Assembly: GCA_031296345.1 (NCBI GenBank)
Contig: JARLFW010000148.1
Coordinates: forward strand, 1-31,147
Length of the DNA stretch: 31,147 nt
Reading direction: 5' to 3'
From: Nitrosotalea sp.
GTDB lineage: Archaea; Thermoproteota; Nitrososphaeria; Nitrososphaerales; Nitrosopumilaceae
The notes under the pieces are model-generated. The model did no database searches, was not told the DNA's origin, and saw only the letters and a list, made by a program, of their open reading frames with translations. A program made the translations under genes and the position numbers. How positions within the stretch are numbered: the first letter of the stretch is position 1; each line of letters begins with the position of its first letter. Shown here piece by piece: positions 29,867-31,147 of this stretch.

Positions 29867-30952
29867 TTATTTTTCTTTTGAAAGTTGATTAAACCAATAC
29901 AGATTGTAATGCTCTACTGTTAAAAAGAGAAATTCGAGAAAATCTTTATGTGAGAAATTTTCTGGCAATAGTTCCAAAGCAAGTCGTGCCTCACTTAGGT
30001 AAATATCACTTTTTTTCATTGTAAAATCAAATCCTTTTTGAACATCACCTGTGAGAAATGTGTAATATAGAGGCCAAGAAGGAACTTTAACAAATTTGTT
30101 CTTGATAGAATCTTCAATTTCATTTCCACATCCAACCGATTCTGCAGCTTTTGCCATTCCAAGATAGAATATTTCTCCAAGTGGGAATCTTGCAAGAGTC
30201 ATATTTTTTCCCGCAGTTCCCATCACGGCTCTATATTTTTTATAGCATTGAATCATCTCTTCTTCGGATATGCTCTTAGGATTCATTTTTAATTTAAAAT
30301 CAATATATTGTCCTATTCGTGCATCTTTGAAACCCCTCTCAAATTCTTCCAAAACTTCTTTGCCACCAACAGAAATCTTGTCTCTTGCAAGCTTCAAGAT
30401 GTACGGATTCATCAGCTTATAGTCATCTAGAAATTCTACATCTTCATCTTTATCCATTATCCTATCCATTGGTTCGCTTAGATCAATTGCGATGATATGA
30501 CCATCAATGATATCTGTTTTTTTCTTACTATCAATTACGTCCCCAAAATATTGAGCCGAAGCATCGTATAACGCACTAAAAACTGGAAATGTCATTTTAA
30601 CAAAATTAGAATTTAGTATCCTTGAGACTCTATCTAGAAGAGTTTCATAGTTTTCTAGTCTCTTTTTGACCTCATCTATTTGTGATTTTTCCAGAATTAT
30701 CTCCGTAGAGCCTACTTCTTTGGCAAATTTTTCTTGTGTTTCAAATGGATTAGGATCTGATTTGATCTCATTTAATAGATCTTCAGCAAATCTTTTGGTG
30801 AATTTTGGAAATTCATCCTCTGCTTCCTTTTTGTACTTGTCAAATAATCTATATCCTTTGCTTTTGAACAATGCCTGCTTGACTATGTCCTTGCCTGGTT
30901 TAGTGGACAGGAGCGCCTCTTTACTAAAAATAGAATCGTCTTTACTGCTCAC
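29867..30952 (-). CDS. Unrecognised helical protein
   Basis: A 361-residue soluble protein from GTG 30952. A TTG at 30964 would add four residues, but a TATA-like element (30973-30982) is about 25 bases before the GTG, which suits a leaderless start. It is mainly alpha-helical and charged, with an N-terminal helical region rich in Lys and Glu (about 30-120), an acidic middle (DRIMDKDEDVEFLDDYK) and a C-terminal half with aromatic clusters (PSWPLYYTF, HYNLYWFNQL). No membrane segments, no clear nucleotide motif, no zinc ligands. I do not recognise a family. It lies upstream of rfcL on the same strand with 39 bases between, so the two may be co-transcribed. Confidence 0.6.
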   Translation of the reverse strand: MSSKDDSIFSKEALLSTKPGKDIVKQALFKSKGYRLFDKYKKEAEDEFPKFTKRFAEDLLNEIKSDPNPFETQEKFAKEVGSTEIILEKSQIDEVKKRLENYETLLDRVSRILNSNFVKMTFPVFSALYDASAQYFGDVIDSKKKTDIIDGHIIAIDLSEPMDRIMDKDEDVEFLDDYKLMNPYILKLARDKISVGGKEVLEEFERGFKDARIGQYIDFKLKMNPKSISEEEMIQCYKKYRAVMGTAGKNMTLARFPLGEIFYLGMAKAAESVGCGNEIEDSIKNKFVKVPSWPLYYTFLTGDVQKGFDFTMKKSDIYLSEARLALELLPENFSHKDFLEFLFLTVEHYNLYWFNQLSKEK

Positions 30953-30972
30953 ACAATGGCACAACTTTTTTG

Positions 30973-30982
30973 CTATTTATGC
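30973..30982 (-). promoter_or_regulatory. TATA-like element before the unrecognised helical protein
   Basis: The minus strand reads GCATAAATAG, centred about 25 bases before GTG 30952. It supports that start and marks a promoter that may also serve rfcL downstream. Confidence 0.4.
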
Positions 30983-31037
30983 ATTCAGCCTACTTTTTAT
31001 TACTTAAAATAAATTAGGACTTGGAAAAGAAAAACTT

Positions 31038-31147
31038 GTGAAAGTTATCGAAATTTTAGAAGAGGCTGCAAAGAGAGTATACAACAATGTAAAGGATCTT
31101 GCTGGAACAGAGGAATCTGGCACGGATCATGGACTAGGAGCAGGTGG
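31038..31147 (+). CDS. Inositol monophosphatase/FBPase-like protein (partial, 5' end)
   Basis: Only the first 36 codons are inside the window. From GTG 31038 the protein reads VKVIEILEEAAKRVYNNVKDL then AGTEESGTDHGLGAGG, the usual beginning of archaeal inositol-1-monophosphatase/fructose-1,6-bisphosphatase proteins, where GTxxxGxxxxxGAGGD precedes the metal-binding region. GTG is the only usable start: the frame closes at 31005 and no ATG or TTG lies between. An AT-rich TTAAAATAAATT (31004-31015) is about 29 bases upstream. Which of the two phosphatase activities it has cannot be told from this part. Confidence 0.8.
   Translation, partial: MKVIEILEEAAKRVYNNVKDLAGTEESGTDHGLGAG

Noticed and set aside
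1..31147. CRISPR arrays, insertion sequences, prophage or integration sites
   Set aside because: No spaced direct repeats, transposase-like proteins, or tRNA-end duplications were seen by reading; the gene content is that of a stable core genome.

Overview
The window looks like a low-GC ammonia-oxidising archaeon of the Thaumarchaeota (Nitrososphaerota), most likely Nitrosopumilales. The reasons are: a lone 5S rRNA gene; TBP, RFC large subunit and ABCE1/RLI; an 11-gene complex I operon without nuoEFG; a split biotin-dependent acyl-CoA carboxylase of the type used in the 3-hydroxypropionate/4-hydroxybutyrate CO2-fixation cycle; a tRNA intron with an archaeal bulge-helix-bulge motif; and TATA-like boxes about 24-29 bases before start codons, as expected for leaderless archaeal genes. 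The lineage call is an inference from gene content and protein character; no search was run.

Layout. 1-1640: N-terminal part of a transketolase subunit (cut by the left edge), a DCC-like thiol protein, a 42-residue C2H2 zinc finger protein, a HicB-like small protein, and 5S rRNA (minus). 1716-4330: ABCE1 and a Trm5-like tRNA methyltransferase, translationally coupled. 4334-8572: two-helix membrane protein, GNAT acetyltransferase, site-2 protease, a divergent LarA-like protein, orotate phosphoribosyltransferase, TBP. 8573-9862: a 305-base gap with a good candidate C/D box sRNA, tRNA(CAT), a CADD/PqqC-like oxygenase, and tRNA-Glu(TTC) interrupted in its T loop by a 16-base intron. 9863-10714: polyprenyl synthase. 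10704-21220 (minus): nuoA-B-C-D-H-I-J-K-M-L-N. 21366-21836: peroxiredoxin. 21865-25734 (minus): a small coiled-coil protein, then carboxyltransferase, biotin carboxylase and biotin carrier. 25808-28284 (minus): a probable metal-handling region with a CsoR/RcnR-like regulator, a NicO-type Ni/Co transporter, a membrane protein with a metallothionein-like cysteine-rich N terminus, and a secreted protein rich in glycosylation sequons. 28347-30952 (minus): Cys-rich zinc protein, RFC large subunit, an unrecognised 361-residue protein. 31038-end: start of an inositol monophosphatase/FBPase-like gene.

How the genes fit together: complex I and the carboxylase cover energy conservation and carbon fixation; TBP, RFC-L, ABCE1, Trm5 and the RNA genes are information-processing genes; transketolase, PyrE, polyprenyl synthase and CADD supply sugars, pyrimidines, lipids and probably folate. 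The best candidates for undescribed biology are the metal region (25808-28284), the C/D sRNA candidate (8663-8726), the T-loop tRNA intron (9778-9793), and a NuoM that lacks the normally conserved TM7 lysine.
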